DNA from: a bacterium
GTDB lineage: Bacteria > Electryoneota > Electryoneia > Electryoneales > Electryoneaceae
Assembly: GCA_028278125.1 (NCBI GenBank)
Contig: JANQEY010000160.1
Span: forward strand, 1 to 45,714
DNA length: 45,714 nucleotides
Reading direction: 5' to 3'
In this document: piece by piece, positions 1-9,149 of the stretch
How positions within the stretch are numbered: position 1 is the first letter of the stretch
Layout of the letters: each line of letters begins with the position of its first letter
Made by a program: the position numbers and the translations under genes
Notes under the pieces: model-generated
What the model was told of the DNA's origin: nothing
Database searches by the model: none
Seen by the model: only the letters and a program-made list of their open reading frames with translations

Positions 1-1035
1 CCATTCATCCCACGGTATCATTGAGATAGTTACCGGTAGAATGTAAGGATGACTACCCATATCAGTGATTGTACCATCAGGATCTAGCTCGAATTCAGGA
101 TCACCCGCGTCTATACAAGGTGATTCCGGGGTAAGATTAAAGTCCATATCTCCAATGTTTACAAACATTGGATCTTCATCTATCTGGTTATCTCCGGGTA
201 TACTGTTATCGGAAACGAGGCAAAAATTTGCCTCAATATTGTTTGTAGATGAATGGTCCTCCTCATGGGTATCATTCCAGAAAATTGAGTTTGTAATTAC
301 TGCCATTCCCGTGACTGAATAAATGTCCGTTCCATGTCCTGGTTGACCGGCAGTATTATTAACTAACGTACAATGGTCTAACTCCTGATAACCTTCGTAA
401 AACAGTAAGGAAGCGCCAGCCCCGGCATGGTTATTGTTGATGGTGTTATGATGAAAAACGCCACCCGTTCCAAAGGCAAAATCTACAGCAGAACCCAGTC
501 GGTCACATTCATTATGATGAAAATGGGTTCCAACAATAACAAAATCCGAATAGATCAGGCAGATACCTCCACCATCGTACGGACTATGATTATATCTAAT
601 TTCGCAATGGTATAATTCAATTGGAGAGTGACTTACCTTAAACGCACCCCCATGTAATGGATGTTCAATTACACGACCATACTCAACTATCGCATGATAC
701 ATGATGGTCGGTGAGTCATTGTCTTCGATGATAAATGCACCCCAACCCTCTTCAGAATCTACTGCGCTGAACAATACAGGGGCTTCAAACGTTCCGTGTA
801 CAAACAGCCCTCCTTCAACAAATATCGTTGAATGAGACTCACCAAGAACTTCTACACCGGCCTCTATAACAAGAGAGTTGTCCGTTAGAATTGTTATATC
901 ATCATCGAGAATGTATGGACTCCCCTCGAGTGTCCAGGTGTCCGATTCTATTTCCCCGGAAACATGCGTTTCGCCCAGGCAAATTACAGGGATAAAAACT
1001 AAGGAAAGTACGATTATCGTAATTGACCACTTCAT
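1..1035 (-). CDS. Secreted right-handed beta-helix surface protein, C-terminus cut by window edge
   Basis: An uninterrupted minus-strand reading frame of 345 codons runs from an ATG at 1035 to base 1, so the gene is truncated by the window and its stop and any sorting domain lie outside. The N-terminus (MKWSITIIVLSLVFIPVICL) is a signal peptide. The body has short beta-strand repeats rich in His, Asn and Gly (HHN, NHSPYDGGGI) typical of parallel beta-helix proteins with an Ig-like tail. Near residue 306 it has PCIDAGDPEFELDPDG, and nearly the same motif occurs in the beta-helix T9SS protein at 31506-33341. By that analogy the missing end probably holds a type IX sorting domain. Likely a surface or extracellular protein. 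The ligand cannot be read from sequence. Confidence 0.88.
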   Translation of the reverse strand, partial: MKWSITIIVLSLVFIPVICLGETHVSGEIESDTWTLEGSPYILDDDITILTDNSLVIEAGVEVLGESHSTIFVEGGLFVHGTFEAPVLFSAVDSEEGWGAFIIEDNDSPTIMYHAIVEYGRVIEHPLHGGAFKVSHSPIELYHCEIRYNHSPYDGGGICLIYSDFVIVGTHFHHNECDRLGSAVDFAFGTGGVFHHNTINNNHAGAGASLLFYEGYQELDHCTLVNNTAGQPGHGTDIYSVTGMAVITNSIFWNDTHEEDHSSTNNIEANFCLVSDNSIPGDNQIDEDPMFVNIGDMDFNLTPESPCIDAGDPEFELDPDGTITDMGSHPYILPVTISMIPWDEW

Positions 1036-1222
1036 TTTGAATCCCCTTGTAAGTGTTTGCAGTATTGTTAGCTATAGCTCGTATAAACTAATATATCATA
1101 ATGTTTATCACAAGTAATCCGAATGTTATTTTTAAATAATTTTGTATATTTCGGATTCAACTTTATGACATATGGAGCTTGTTATTTACCACAAGTCCTA
1201 CTCGGGAAGCAATTAAATTTGT

Positions 1223-2065
1223 ATGTTACGGGATCGAAAAATAGCGAATAGAGTGACCTCAATGTTTAACAAGATAAAACGCCCTGGAATGGGCAGGCTT
1301 CATGGTAATCACAAGCTTTACTGGGAATACCAGGTTAGGGTAACTAATGAGAAATTAATTCCAATTCTCCGGGAATGGAATTTTGATCCACAGGGAAAAC
1401 GTATCCTCGAGATCGGCAGTGGTGATGGGGGGATCATCCATACTTTCGCTGAGATGGGCGCCACCTGTACCGGGCTTGACCTTAATGAAAAACGTGCTGA
1501 GATCGGAACACAATTCGCAACAATTGAAATACCTACTATCATCGGGGATTTCTGCACTCCTGAAATCCTTGCGAAACTTGATGGGAACTACGACCTGATT
1601 CTTGTCCGGGATGTGCTGGAACACTTGTTGGATAAAGAAACCGCCCTAACAAATATTAATAAATTGCTGGCAAAAGATGGTCACGTGTTTTTCGACTTTC
1701 CATCATGGTATATGGCTTTTGCGGGTCATCAACAGGCGATGAACAGTTTCCTCAGGTATATCCCTTTTATTCATTATCTACCACGTTCTTTTTATGCACG
1801 ACTGGTGTATTGGTCTGAGAAGGAACGGCCACAGATATTCAGCGACCTGATGGATACATATGACGCCAGGATTACTTTTAACAAGTTTGAGAAGCTGGTT
1901 GATGACCATGGACTTCTAATAGAAAAGAGCCGGATGTACCTGGTTAATCCTAGCTATGAGATAAAATTCGGATGGCCGGAAATCAGGTTGAAAGGATTGG
2001 AGAAGCTGCCATTTATCCGTGAAGTACTGGCGTCAAATATTTATGCGTGGGTTGGAAAAGTATGA
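1223..2065 (+). CDS. Class I SAM-dependent methyltransferase
   Basis: The 280-residue product has a Rossmann-type methyltransferase core. Motif I is ILEIGSGDG at residues 61-69, the acidic residue at the end of strand beta2 is D86 (TGLDLNEKRAE), and the motif IV region is DLILVRDVLEH at 124-134, followed by the usual strand beta5 (GHVFFDFP). This matches the Methyltransf_11/UbiE-like superfamily. The C-terminal third (about 165-280) is aromatic-rich and resembles the substrate lid of polysaccharide or lipid-linked sugar methyltransferases, but the acceptor is unknown. It stands alone, divergent from the beta-helix gene and convergent with the next T9SS gene. The Shine-Dalgarno is poor at both candidate starts (ATG 1223 and ATG 1262), so the first 13 residues are uncertain. 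Confidence 0.87.
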   Translation: MLRDRKIANRVTSMFNKIKRPGMGRLHGNHKLYWEYQVRVTNEKLIPILREWNFDPQGKRILEIGSGDGGIIHTFAEMGATCTGLDLNEKRAEIGTQFATIEIPTIIGDFCTPEILAKLDGNYDLILVRDVLEHLLDKETALTNINKLLAKDGHVFFDFPSWYMAFAGHQQAMNSFLRYIPFIHYLPRSFYARLVYWSEKERPQIFSDLMDTYDARITFNKFEKLVDDHGLLIEKSRMYLVNPSYEIKFGWPEIRLKGLEKLPFIREVLASNIYAWVGKV

Positions 2066-2071
2066 TCGATA

Positions 2072-2184
2072 GTAGCCCGGACCGCCCTCGGTCCGGGATC
2101 ATTCTGAGGTCACTTCAGACAGGTTATCTAGATTTGAATTAATGGGACGAATACGTTTCCCGGACCGAGGGCGGTCCGGGCTAC
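2072..2184. repeat. BIME-like pair of inverted REP-type palindromes with GTAG/CTAC ends
   Basis: Two perfect 27-nt inverted copies lie at 2072-2098 and 2158-2184, separated by 59 nt. Each copy is itself a hairpin: 9-bp stem CCCGGACCG/CGGTCCGGG with a 4-nt loop (CCCT or AGGG). The left copy is preceded by GTAG and the right is followed by CTAC. A GTAG (or GGAG) tetranucleotide next to a hairpin is the signature of REP sequences handled by REP-associated tyrosine transposases (RAYTs), and an inverted REP pair is a BIME. It sits between convergent genes. It has no U-tract, so it is not a plain terminator. Calling it REP/BIME is an inference; only one pair is visible in this window. Confidence 0.75.
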
Positions 2185-2192
2185 ATATTATG

Positions 2193-2223
2193 AAAAAACA
2201 CCGGTCAGGATTACCAGCCGGTG
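2193..2223 (-). terminator. Rho-independent terminator of the T9SS gene at 2251-4428
   Basis: Read on the minus strand, a stem CACCGG (2223-2218) pairs with CCGGTG (2204-2199) and is followed by six U residues (2198-2193). It lies about 28 nt after the stop codon of the leftward T9SS gene. Confidence 0.7.
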
Positions 2224-2250
2224 GTTGATATCGTTTAAACAACAAAGGAC

Positions 2251-4428
2251 TTACTTCATCAAAATCATTTTTCTCAATTGAGAAAAATTGTTCGTTTCAA
2301 GCTGGTAGAAATACATACCTGATGCAAGATTTTCAGCATTAAATACAAACTCGTAATGTCCTGCTTCATAAGAACCTTCAGCCAATATTGACACCAATTG
2401 TCCTGTTAAATTGTATACACGAAGCTGAATTTGACATTGATTTTTAAGTCCGAATTTGATACTTGTGACAGGGTTAAACGGATTTGGGAAATTCTGTGCT
2501 AGGAAGTATGTATTGGGAATGTTTTCTCCAAGTTGTTCCACACTTACTGCGTTTGCTAAACCATTCAAACGAATCATAAATCCATTAACAGGTTCCGCCG
2601 GATCATTTGTCGTCAGTCGAATGATTTCATTATCCAGGTCCTGTGGATCAAGTAAGTCCGGGGTCCAGGCTAATGTCAGGCTGTCTTCTTCACCCGGTGC
2701 AATATTAACAGGTAATTCCTCATCGACAACTATAACATTTTGAATTGCCTGGCCTAAAATAACCGATTCGATAATGGCCGTCCCCGAGCCTGTATTTTCA
2801 ACAATAAGTTCTGTTTCGGAAGTTGAACCGGCATCAGTGTCAGCAAAGGTCAGGATAGTGTCCGGGAAAGATATTACAGGGTACATTGCCTCACCGATAT
2901 ATGCCCTGTAAGTGAAATTACCTGATGTTGTGGGGGACATCTCAGTATGTGGGCCGCCTGTATCCACAGCGTGATCTACAGCATGCATACCGATATTGTC
3001 CGATGAATTTGGAGGAGTTCTATCTTTATAAAACGGTTCGCCTGATTCAAGCTGAGCAACAACAAAATATCCCTCTTCAATCCTTAATGGTTCTCCAAAA
3101 TCATCAAGGGGAATCTCAATCTCATTCCAGCTTCCAACCTCCTGTTCACCGGTCAACATCATCGTATCATCTTCCCAGAGCAGGGTTAACTGGTCTGCCA
3201 CCAGGTGCCACAATTGCAGATCGGAAGGATTTTCAGGTTCCCCTTCGATCCATACTGAGATTGAATGAATCGCTGCAGGGTATACCGCGGGTTTAAATGC
3301 TGTCGCGTTTCCAAGATCCGGACCATATACAGAAGACGATTCAAATGTTCCGTCATCATAAATGTACCAGCCAGGATCCTCGATTAGCGTCTGCAGGAGA
3401 GTATTCGAGTTATTCTCTTCGTCAGCATCAAAATCGAGGCTGTCACTCATCAACGTGACAGTCACGATATATCTTCCCACTATGGGGGGTGTTGTCCATG
3501 ATGAAGGCGCATCTACTATGGTGGAATCTCCCGGTTCAATTACAGGTACCTCTGTCGAATCGTTATAGACCTCTTCGCTAAGCTCATTTGTCACTACAAA
3601 ATTAGCGTGTACAGCCTCTGACGGTTCCGTTCCATTATTTTTTATGTAAGTCGAGAGTTGAACTTCCAGCGGATTTTCCTCAGTACCATGCAGCATAAAA
3701 AATCTGTCGAAATCGTTGTAGACAGCCTGGACACCGAGGTCCCAGAATCCCTCCAGCTCTCCACCCGCTGTCAGGTACTGGCAATTGGAATTCTGAAGTG
3801 CGAACCAGATACTATCCTGTCCCGCAACACAGTAGGCTGAATGGCCGGTAATGTTGTCTGCGCCTATTGACCACCAGCCGGTATCTTCATCGTTCGGATT
3901 TCCCCCGGGGCTGGGTCCTAACAGCAACCAGAATTCATCACCTTCCTCGAACGTTAAATAATCAGCTTCATCCAGTTCGAATTCGTGCCAGCCGAAACTG
4001 GGTATCACTTCTCCAGGCCCTTCCCAGATTAAACCGGTGGTATCAGCACCAATCGGATCACCGGGAGTTTCATTATCGCTGTTTTCAGTTATGTAGATTT
4101 TCGCATTTACAACCTGGTCGTATTCATTGTATACCCTGAACCGACCTCCTTGCAGTGTAAATCCAGCCGGGCATGCGTACCTGGTCGCAAACCAGTAGTT
4201 CTGTGTCGTCCAAAGGTTGATAGTAGGTGCATCGATAGGCCAGTAATAGATTGAATCAGGGTATTCATCAAGTTCGGAATAACCAGGGAACAATTCATTT
4301 TCATTTAAAAGGGTAAACGATCCATCCTGGTTGAGAAATCCCTCAAATGAGGAGAATGCAGGAGTTGATAATACGCAAATCAACATTATCAGGAGCAGGA
4401 AAACAAAGCCCAATTTATTAATTTTCAT
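2251..4428 (-). CDS. T9SS-secreted multidomain protein with C-terminal sorting domain
   Basis: I start this at ATG 4428 (725 residues) rather than the upstream ATG at 4461, because GGGAG lies 9 nt before it and the protein then opens directly with a signal peptide (MKINKLGFVFLLLIML). Residues 60-250 form a beta-rich domain of unknown type. Residues 257-360 resemble a CARDB adhesion domain (YIKNNGTEPSEAV, FDADEENNSN). Residues 516-615 resemble a choice-of-anchor D/ASH-like beta domain (LTFADTDAG...ENTGSGTAII). The last 88 residues are a type A sorting domain (NFPNPFNPVTSIKF, LASGMYFYQL, RKMILMK), expected to be recognised and cleaved at the outer membrane by the type IX system. Single gene with its own terminator. 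Function beyond surface display is unknown. Confidence 0.9.
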   Translation of the reverse strand: MKINKLGFVFLLLIMLICVLSTPAFSSFEGFLNQDGSFTLLNENELFPGYSELDEYPDSIYYWPIDAPTINLWTTQNYWFATRYACPAGFTLQGGRFRVYNEYDQVVNAKIYITENSDNETPGDPIGADTTGLIWEGPGEVIPSFGWHEFELDEADYLTFEEGDEFWLLLGPSPGGNPNDEDTGWWSIGADNITGHSAYCVAGQDSIWFALQNSNCQYLTAGGELEGFWDLGVQAVYNDFDRFFMLHGTEENPLEVQLSTYIKNNGTEPSEAVHANFVVTNELSEEVYNDSTEVPVIEPGDSTIVDAPSSWTTPPIVGRYIVTVTLMSDSLDFDADEENNSNTLLQTLIEDPGWYIYDDGTFESSSVYGPDLGNATAFKPAVYPAAIHSISVWIEGEPENPSDLQLWHLVADQLTLLWEDDTMMLTGEQEVGSWNEIEIPLDDFGEPLRIEEGYFVVAQLESGEPFYKDRTPPNSSDNIGMHAVDHAVDTGGPHTEMSPTTSGNFTYRAYIGEAMYPVISFPDTILTFADTDAGSTSETELIVENTGSGTAIIESVILGQAIQNVIVVDEELPVNIAPGEEDSLTLAWTPDLLDPQDLDNEIIRLTTNDPAEPVNGFMIRLNGLANAVSVEQLGENIPNTYFLAQNFPNPFNPVTSIKFGLKNQCQIQLRVYNLTGQLVSILAEGSYEAGHYEFVFNAENLASGMYFYQLETNNFSQLRKMILMK

Positions 4429-4741
4429 TATGTATATCTCCCTAGGAAAGGTTTTATGCAAGGGCCGATAATGAATTACATGAATATAAGATACATCCAG
4501 ATTTATAAATCCTGAATGTTACAATAATTCTAATCATTTAAAAAATTTAGGTTGACGGTATTAGTCAGTCAATATAGAAAGATGTTTAAATAATTAATTT
4601 AGCCAGGTAGATACTTTCAGCAAATGCCTGGCATCACATAACCCGAATAAGATTTCGTCACTAAAACAATTAATATTACAATGCAGGCACAAAAAAATCC
4701 CCGGTTCTTTTAACCGGGGATTATTAGAACAATTAAATATC
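4429..4741. other. Intergenic region between two leftward T9SS genes
   Basis: About 310 nt, AT-rich. It holds the terminator at 4691-4722 for the gene to its right and presumably the promoter for the gene to its left. I see no small ORF with a ribosome binding site and no RNA gene. Confidence 0.6.
4691..4722 (-). terminator. Strong rho-independent terminator of the T9SS gene at 4742-6535
   Basis: A perfect 11-bp stem (AATCCCCGGTT at 4696-4706 against AACCGGGGATT at 4712-4722) has a 5-nt loop. On the minus strand it is followed by a seven-U tract (4697-4691). It lies 19 nt past the stop codon. Confidence 0.92.
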
Positions 4742-6535
4742 TTATTTAAGATACATCAGTTTCCTGATTTCCTCTGCACCGTTAAGAACAGATGCTTTCA
4801 GGAAATAAATTCCTGCCGGATTTCCATCAGCAAACCAGGTTAATGTATGGTATCCAGGATTCATTGTACTGTTGTTCAGGACGGCAACCTGGCGGCCAAG
4901 GACGTCGTAAACAGTTGCATTTACAATACCGGATTCAGGAAGAGCAAGAACAATATTTACATTCGGATTAAACGGATTGGGATAAACTTCGCTGATCTCA
5001 AAGTTAGAGGGGATTCCGTTCAAGCTTGTTTCATTTACATCATCACCTTGCCAGTTGACGGGGGCAACATTAGAATTTTCTGATGTGCCTTCGTCGTACA
5101 CTGCCTGGACATGGTAGATATAAGTTCCAGGTGCAGGTAACTGATCGATGTAAACATCATGGGTAACATCATCGGCAATGACTGCCAGATCTCTGAGAAC
5201 ATTAAAATGCAGGAACTCGTCAAGTTCATCAGTTTCATCGACAATTTCATTGCTCAAAGTAGCATATGACCTGCCGTCTGTCCCAACTTCACCAGATTCA
5301 ATTACTCTCCGACGTTTGTTTGGAGTTGGTTGAACGATGTCAGTTGTGTCGGCATCAGGGTGAATCCAATTCAAGGTTACCTGCCCGGAGACAGAATCCA
5401 GTTCCGCAGTCAGGTTCTCAGGAATGATAATTGGAATACCCCATTCGATTACGAGACCAAGCGATGGATCAGACTCACCGGAAGCATATTCAGCTGTTAC
5501 AGTGTAAGTATAAGTTCCCAGATCATCCAGAACATGAATAAAGTGGTTAATGTTGAGAGGATCTTCAGTGACCTCCACATCGTTAAGATAGACATGGTAT
5601 CCTGTGAAACTATCCAGTTCGTCAAGTTCGTTATCGTGTTGTTCGAAATTGGAAAGGACCACCGGTGCATCATCGGAATCCAGGTATTGAACAACTGCAC
5701 GGATATGGTAAGCTTCATGCCACGAATCCCATGCACCGCCAAATAAATCCCATGAACGACCATTGTCCACTTCTTCGAAAATCACATAGGTACTGTCAAG
5801 AACAGATCCAAAACCAACAACAAAGTCTCCATCGACAATTATGTTTTCATCAGAAACATCAAGCATCATCCAGGCGCCATTCACAGCAACCGTCTCTTCC
5901 TCATATATCGGTTCTGTTTCAGGTTCACCTGCACCTTCATCCCAAAGAAATATTTTCGCGTCAAAAATCGGATTTTCTGCATCGTGTTCCGTATAGAAGG
6001 TATCATATTCTAATCTCAAAATCCTGCACGGACCGGCCGGACTCATCTGGCTCGACATTGTTGATGTCGGCCATGCATAACCATCAAGGCTTTCTTCAGT
6101 ATCATAAATTAACTCTTCATCGCCAACCGGATGATTCCAGATAAAAACAACTTCGCCGGTGTCTTCGTCAAAACTGAAGAGAATATCATCACCTGTCTCA
6201 CCGGGAATTCCAAGAACACCATCCCAGGTAGATTCAACAGGATCGCTGGGATCTGATTCGATATCTCCGTCGTACACGGCAGTGACAGTGTATTCAAATG
6301 TTCCACCCTCGGTAAGACCGTCGACATACCAGGTATTCATGGCGTTCCCAAGCTCAACATCATCACGGTAAACATTGTAGCTTAAAGCATCATCTGGTGG
6401 ATCCCACGAGACAAGTACCTCGCCCGTTGCTGAATCCAGGTTTCCAAGAACATTTGTTGGTGTTTCCTGAGCAAAAGCTGCTGAAATAAAAAAGATGGTA
6501 AAGACTACGACTAAACTCCTCAATCCACGCGACAT
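4742..6535 (-). CDS. T9SS-secreted protein with interrupted FN3-like domains
   Basis: ATG 6535 is preferred over ATG 6547 because GGAGGG sits 5-6 nt upstream of it and the frame then opens with a signal peptide ending near FAQE (597 residues). FN3-like domain 1 spans about 26-110 (VLVSWDPPDDALSYNVYRDD). FN3-like domain 2 begins GEVVFIWNHP, is interrupted by about 165 residues of a jelly-roll-like segment, and resumes ELDELDSFTGYHVYLND. Domain 3 begins GQVTLNWIHP and is interrupted by about 45 residues before DELDEFLHFNVLRD. The C-terminus is a type IX sorting domain (VYPNPFNPNVNIVLALP, NPAGIYFLKA, RKLMYLK). Probably an extracellular or cell-surface protein; no catalytic motif is seen. The interrupted FN3 layout recurs in the giant protein at 36952-45681. 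Confidence 0.9.
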   Translation of the reverse strand: MSRGLRSLVVVFTIFFISAAFAQETPTNVLGNLDSATGEVLVSWDPPDDALSYNVYRDDVELGNAMNTWYVDGLTEGGTFEYTVTAVYDGDIESDPSDPVESTWDGVLGIPGETGDDILFSFDEDTGEVVFIWNHPVGDEELIYDTEESLDGYAWPTSTMSSQMSPAGPCRILRLEYDTFYTEHDAENPIFDAKIFLWDEGAGEPETEPIYEEETVAVNGAWMMLDVSDENIIVDGDFVVGFGSVLDSTYVIFEEVDNGRSWDLFGGAWDSWHEAYHIRAVVQYLDSDDAPVVLSNFEQHDNELDELDSFTGYHVYLNDVEVTEDPLNINHFIHVLDDLGTYTYTVTAEYASGESDPSLGLVIEWGIPIIIPENLTAELDSVSGQVTLNWIHPDADTTDIVQPTPNKRRRVIESGEVGTDGRSYATLSNEIVDETDELDEFLHFNVLRDLAVIADDVTHDVYIDQLPAPGTYIYHVQAVYDEGTSENSNVAPVNWQGDDVNETSLNGIPSNFEISEVYPNPFNPNVNIVLALPESGIVNATVYDVLGRQVAVLNNSTMNPGYHTLTWFADGNPAGIYFLKASVLNGAEEIRKLMYLK

Positions 6536-7116
6536 GTGTCCCTCCATAAGTAGTCCGGCTGTTTAGAACAAGGTATGGTGGTCAACTCTGACTATCTAAC
6601 AAATGCATACTTATTTGATTTACCACACCAGTTCGAAGTTTTCCAGGCCGGTATTTAAATTGTTAACATCTAGTAAAATATTGGGCGCAAATGTCGTGCC
6701 CTCTGAAAAAGGAACAGGACAGTTGATACTGTGATAATCTTGAAAACCGACATCTTAGGGGTGAGTATTAGTAAAATCAAAACTTTATAAAATTGAGTAG
6801 AGAAACACAATTCGTATATTTATCATTTAGCTACAGTTCCACTGTGTGAAGGACATTCACAGCTCTAATCCGGCTTTACTTGATTGATGTTTCGATTTAA
6901 TACATCTGCGAACTATGATGTAGCATTGTAGTATATAGTTGTGAGCATTTATTAGGGCAGGCACCCTGTATTTATCAAGTTCTACATTGCAAAGGTATTT
7001 GGAGAATACAGGTTCTTATAAAAAATTCAGCCCGGGATTTCTAATCCCGGGCATTTAATTTTAAATATTTCCGATAATACTTAGTTCAAATTTACTCGAC
7101 TAGAGCGAACTATGAC
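6536..7116. other. Intergenic region, no gene recognised
   Basis: About 580 nt between leftward genes. The right end holds the chemoreceptor terminator (7021-7052); the left end holds the leader and GGAGGG ribosome binding site of the T9SS gene. The middle has no convincing ORF, tRNA or repeat. Confidence 0.6.
7021..7052 (-). terminator. Rho-independent terminator of the cheW-chemoreceptor operon
   Basis: A perfect 10-bp stem (GCCCGGGATT at 7030-7039 against AATCCCGGGC at 7043-7052) with a 3-nt loop is followed on the minus strand by GAATTTTT. It lies 64 nt after the stop codon of the chemoreceptor gene. Confidence 0.88.
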
Positions 7117-9099
7117 CTAGAATTCAGAGAACGAGTCGTCATCAAGGGCGATTATGTCCTTGGGATCAACTTCTGTTCCCACACTTGGAAGTAGCTGGTT
7201 TTCTTTATTTCCGCCGTTACCGGATGATGGAGTTCTGCGTTCGAATTCATGCTGAGGTTGCTGAGATTCCAGTTTATTCAAATTGCCCCCATTCCCATTT
7301 TTTAATTTGAATCGTGCTACCATTTGCCTCAGATGTGAAGCCTGGCTTGATAGTTCTTCAGCTGCGGAGGCACCCTCTTCTGCGTTTGAAGTATTAGCCT
7401 GGGTTACACTGTCAACCTGGTTAAGTGCATCACCTACCTGGCTTACTGCAGTTGACTGCTCTGTTGAAGCGCTGGCAATTTCTGAAACAAGATCATTAAC
7501 CTTGGTGATACTGGTGATTATTTCTGTCAGGGCTTTTGCTGTTTCATTAGCGATAGTTGATCCGTTATTTACACGCTGAACCGATCCTTCAATTAAAGAG
7601 GTAGTCTCCTTAGCAGCTGTTGCACTTCTTTGCGCCAAATTTCGTACCTCATCGGCGACGACTGCAAAACCTTTCCCATGGACACCTGCCCTCGCGGCTT
7701 CAACAGCAGCATTTAATGCAAGCAAGTTTGTCTGGAATGCGATCTCATCAATCACCTTGATAATTTTTGAAATCTCACCGGAGGATTCGTTTATCTCATC
7801 CATTGCCACTAACATCTGCTGCATCTGGTCGTTCCCATGATCTGCAGCATTTCTTGTTTCATCAACAAGTTTATTAGCCTGTTCAGCATTTTCAGCGTTT
7901 TGTTTTGTCTGTGAAGCAATTTCCATTATTGAGGAGGAGGTCTCTTCCAATGAGCTTGCCTGCTCAGTTGCTCCTTGTGATAGAGATTGGCTTGAATCCG
8001 AAACCTGTTGAGCTCCACTACTAACCTGTTCTACAGCCACATTAACCTGGGATAAGATATCATTGAGGGAATCAATCGTTGTATTTAATGAGTTTTTCAT
8101 CTTTGCATGATCACCATCATAATTCCCCACCATATCTTTAGTCAGGTTACCCTCTGCCAACTGTTTTAAAACAACATTAGCTTCATCTATTGGACGGAGG
8201 ATATTATCAATCGCGTTGTTAAAACCTTCTGTCAGTTCTTTATACTGACCAGATGCGGAATTCGAGTCAGCTCTTTCGGAAAGTTCACCCTTGTTCAACA
8301 GGTCAGCTACGTGGTTTACCTGTTTTACTACACCGGTTATCTCCGTCATGTCCATTACAAATTCAACGGCACCAACTATTTTACCGTCTTCATCTTTTAA
8401 CGGTGTGCCAGAATAACGGATTGGTAAACTGCCGCTGGGAAGTTGTGCAACAGTCTCTTCCGTGAACACACCGTCCTTTGTCATGGCCTGGTGTAACGCG
8501 CATTTATCAGTATTGCATTGACCTGTCTTAAAAAGATCATAACATTTTAGACCGACTACACTTTCCTGGGTTTTCTGCACTGCTCCTGCACCTGCAGTAT
8601 TGAGGAATTGAACATTAAACTCTTTGTCAATTGCCATGATAGGTGTAGGAACCAGGTTCAAATAATTTATTTTCTCATCTGCTTCAGTTTTAGCTTTTTT
8701 TGTTTCGGTCATGTCGGTGATGTATTCAACAGCACCAACAATGTCACCGTTTTCATCCTTCAAGGGTGAAGCAGAATACCAGATTGGAAGATTTAAACCT
8801 GTCGGATCAACAAGGTTTTCATCTGCCGCTGATTTGTCCTGTCTCATTGCTATGTCACAACAACAGTTTTCTGTCCTGCATTGAACTGTTTTAAAAAGGT
8901 CATAACATTTTCTTCCAACACATTCTTCCGGGCTCATTCCCAATAATCCTGCCCCATGAGAATTCAGAAAGGTTATTGAAAATTGTCTGTCAATTGCCAT
9001 GATGGGAGTTGGTAGTGAACTTAAAATATCTTTATCAAACTTGGCGGCGGCCTTCTCTCTTGCTCTTTCTTCAGAATTATTCTTACCAAACCAGGCCAT
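7117..9099 (-). CDS. Soluble methyl-accepting chemotaxis protein with two Cys-containing PAS domains
   Basis: The 660-residue protein has no transmembrane segment. PAS 1 is at about 25-132 and PAS 2 at about 148-252. Each has the same cysteine pattern, [16 protein letters not shown] (C65, C74, C79-81; and C186, C195, C200). A HAMP-like region spans 258-350 ([14 protein letters not shown] and [10 protein letters not shown] helices). The MCP signalling domain spans about 350-610, with the conserved hairpin tip around [20 protein letters not shown] (452-471). It would sense a cytoplasmic signal and control CheA through CheW. AAGGAG lies 8 nt before the ATG. cheW is immediately upstream (50-nt gap), so the two are probably cotranscribed. 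No NWETF-type CheR/CheB tether is visible at the C-terminus. The ligand or cofactor is unknown; the cysteines suggest a metal or redox role. Confidence 0.95.
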   Translation of the reverse strand: MAWFGKNNSEERAREKAAAKFDKDILSSLPTPIMAIDRQFSITFLNSHGAGLLGMSPEECVGRKCYDLFKTVQCRTENCCCDIAMRQDKSAADENLVDPTGLNLPIWYSASPLKDENGDIVGAVEYITDMTETKKAKTEADEKINYLNLVPTPIMAIDKEFNVQFLNTAGAGAVQKTQESVVGLKCYDLFKTGQCNTDKCALHQAMTKDGVFTEETVAQLPSGSLPIRYSGTPLKDEDGKIVGAVEFVMDMTEITGVVKQVNHVADLLNKGELSERADSNSASGQYKELTEGFNNAIDNILRPIDEANVVLKQLAEGNLTKDMVGNYDGDHAKMKNSLNTTIDSLNDILSQVNVAVEQVSSGAQQVSDSSQSLSQGATEQASSLEETSSSIMEIASQTKQNAENAEQANKLVDETRNAADHGNDQMQQMLVAMDEINESSGEISKIIKVIDEIAFQTNLLALNAAVEAARAGVHGKGFAVVADEVRNLAQRSATAAKETTSLIEGSVQRVNNGSTIANETAKALTEIITSITKVNDLVSEIASASTEQSTAVSQVGDALNQVDSVTQANTSNAEEGASAAEELSSQASHLRQMVARFKLKNGNGGNLNKLESQQPQHEFERRTPSSGNGGNKENQLLPSVGTEVDPKDIIALDDDSFSEF

Positions 9100-9149
9100 T
9101 TGGATCTCTCCTTAATAATTACAGATAAAGTGAATACCACTGGCTGTTT

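Noticed and set aside
65..1117. Plus-strand frames of up to 85 residues across the first kilobase
   Set aside because: They lie antisense to the continuous beta-helix reading frame on the minus strand, whose translation shows a signal peptide and family motifs.
2072..2184. The large inverted repeat as a simple bidirectional terminator
   Set aside because: Neither arm is followed by a T-tract, and a separate good terminator lies at 2193-2223. GTAG/CTAC ends fit a REP pair better.
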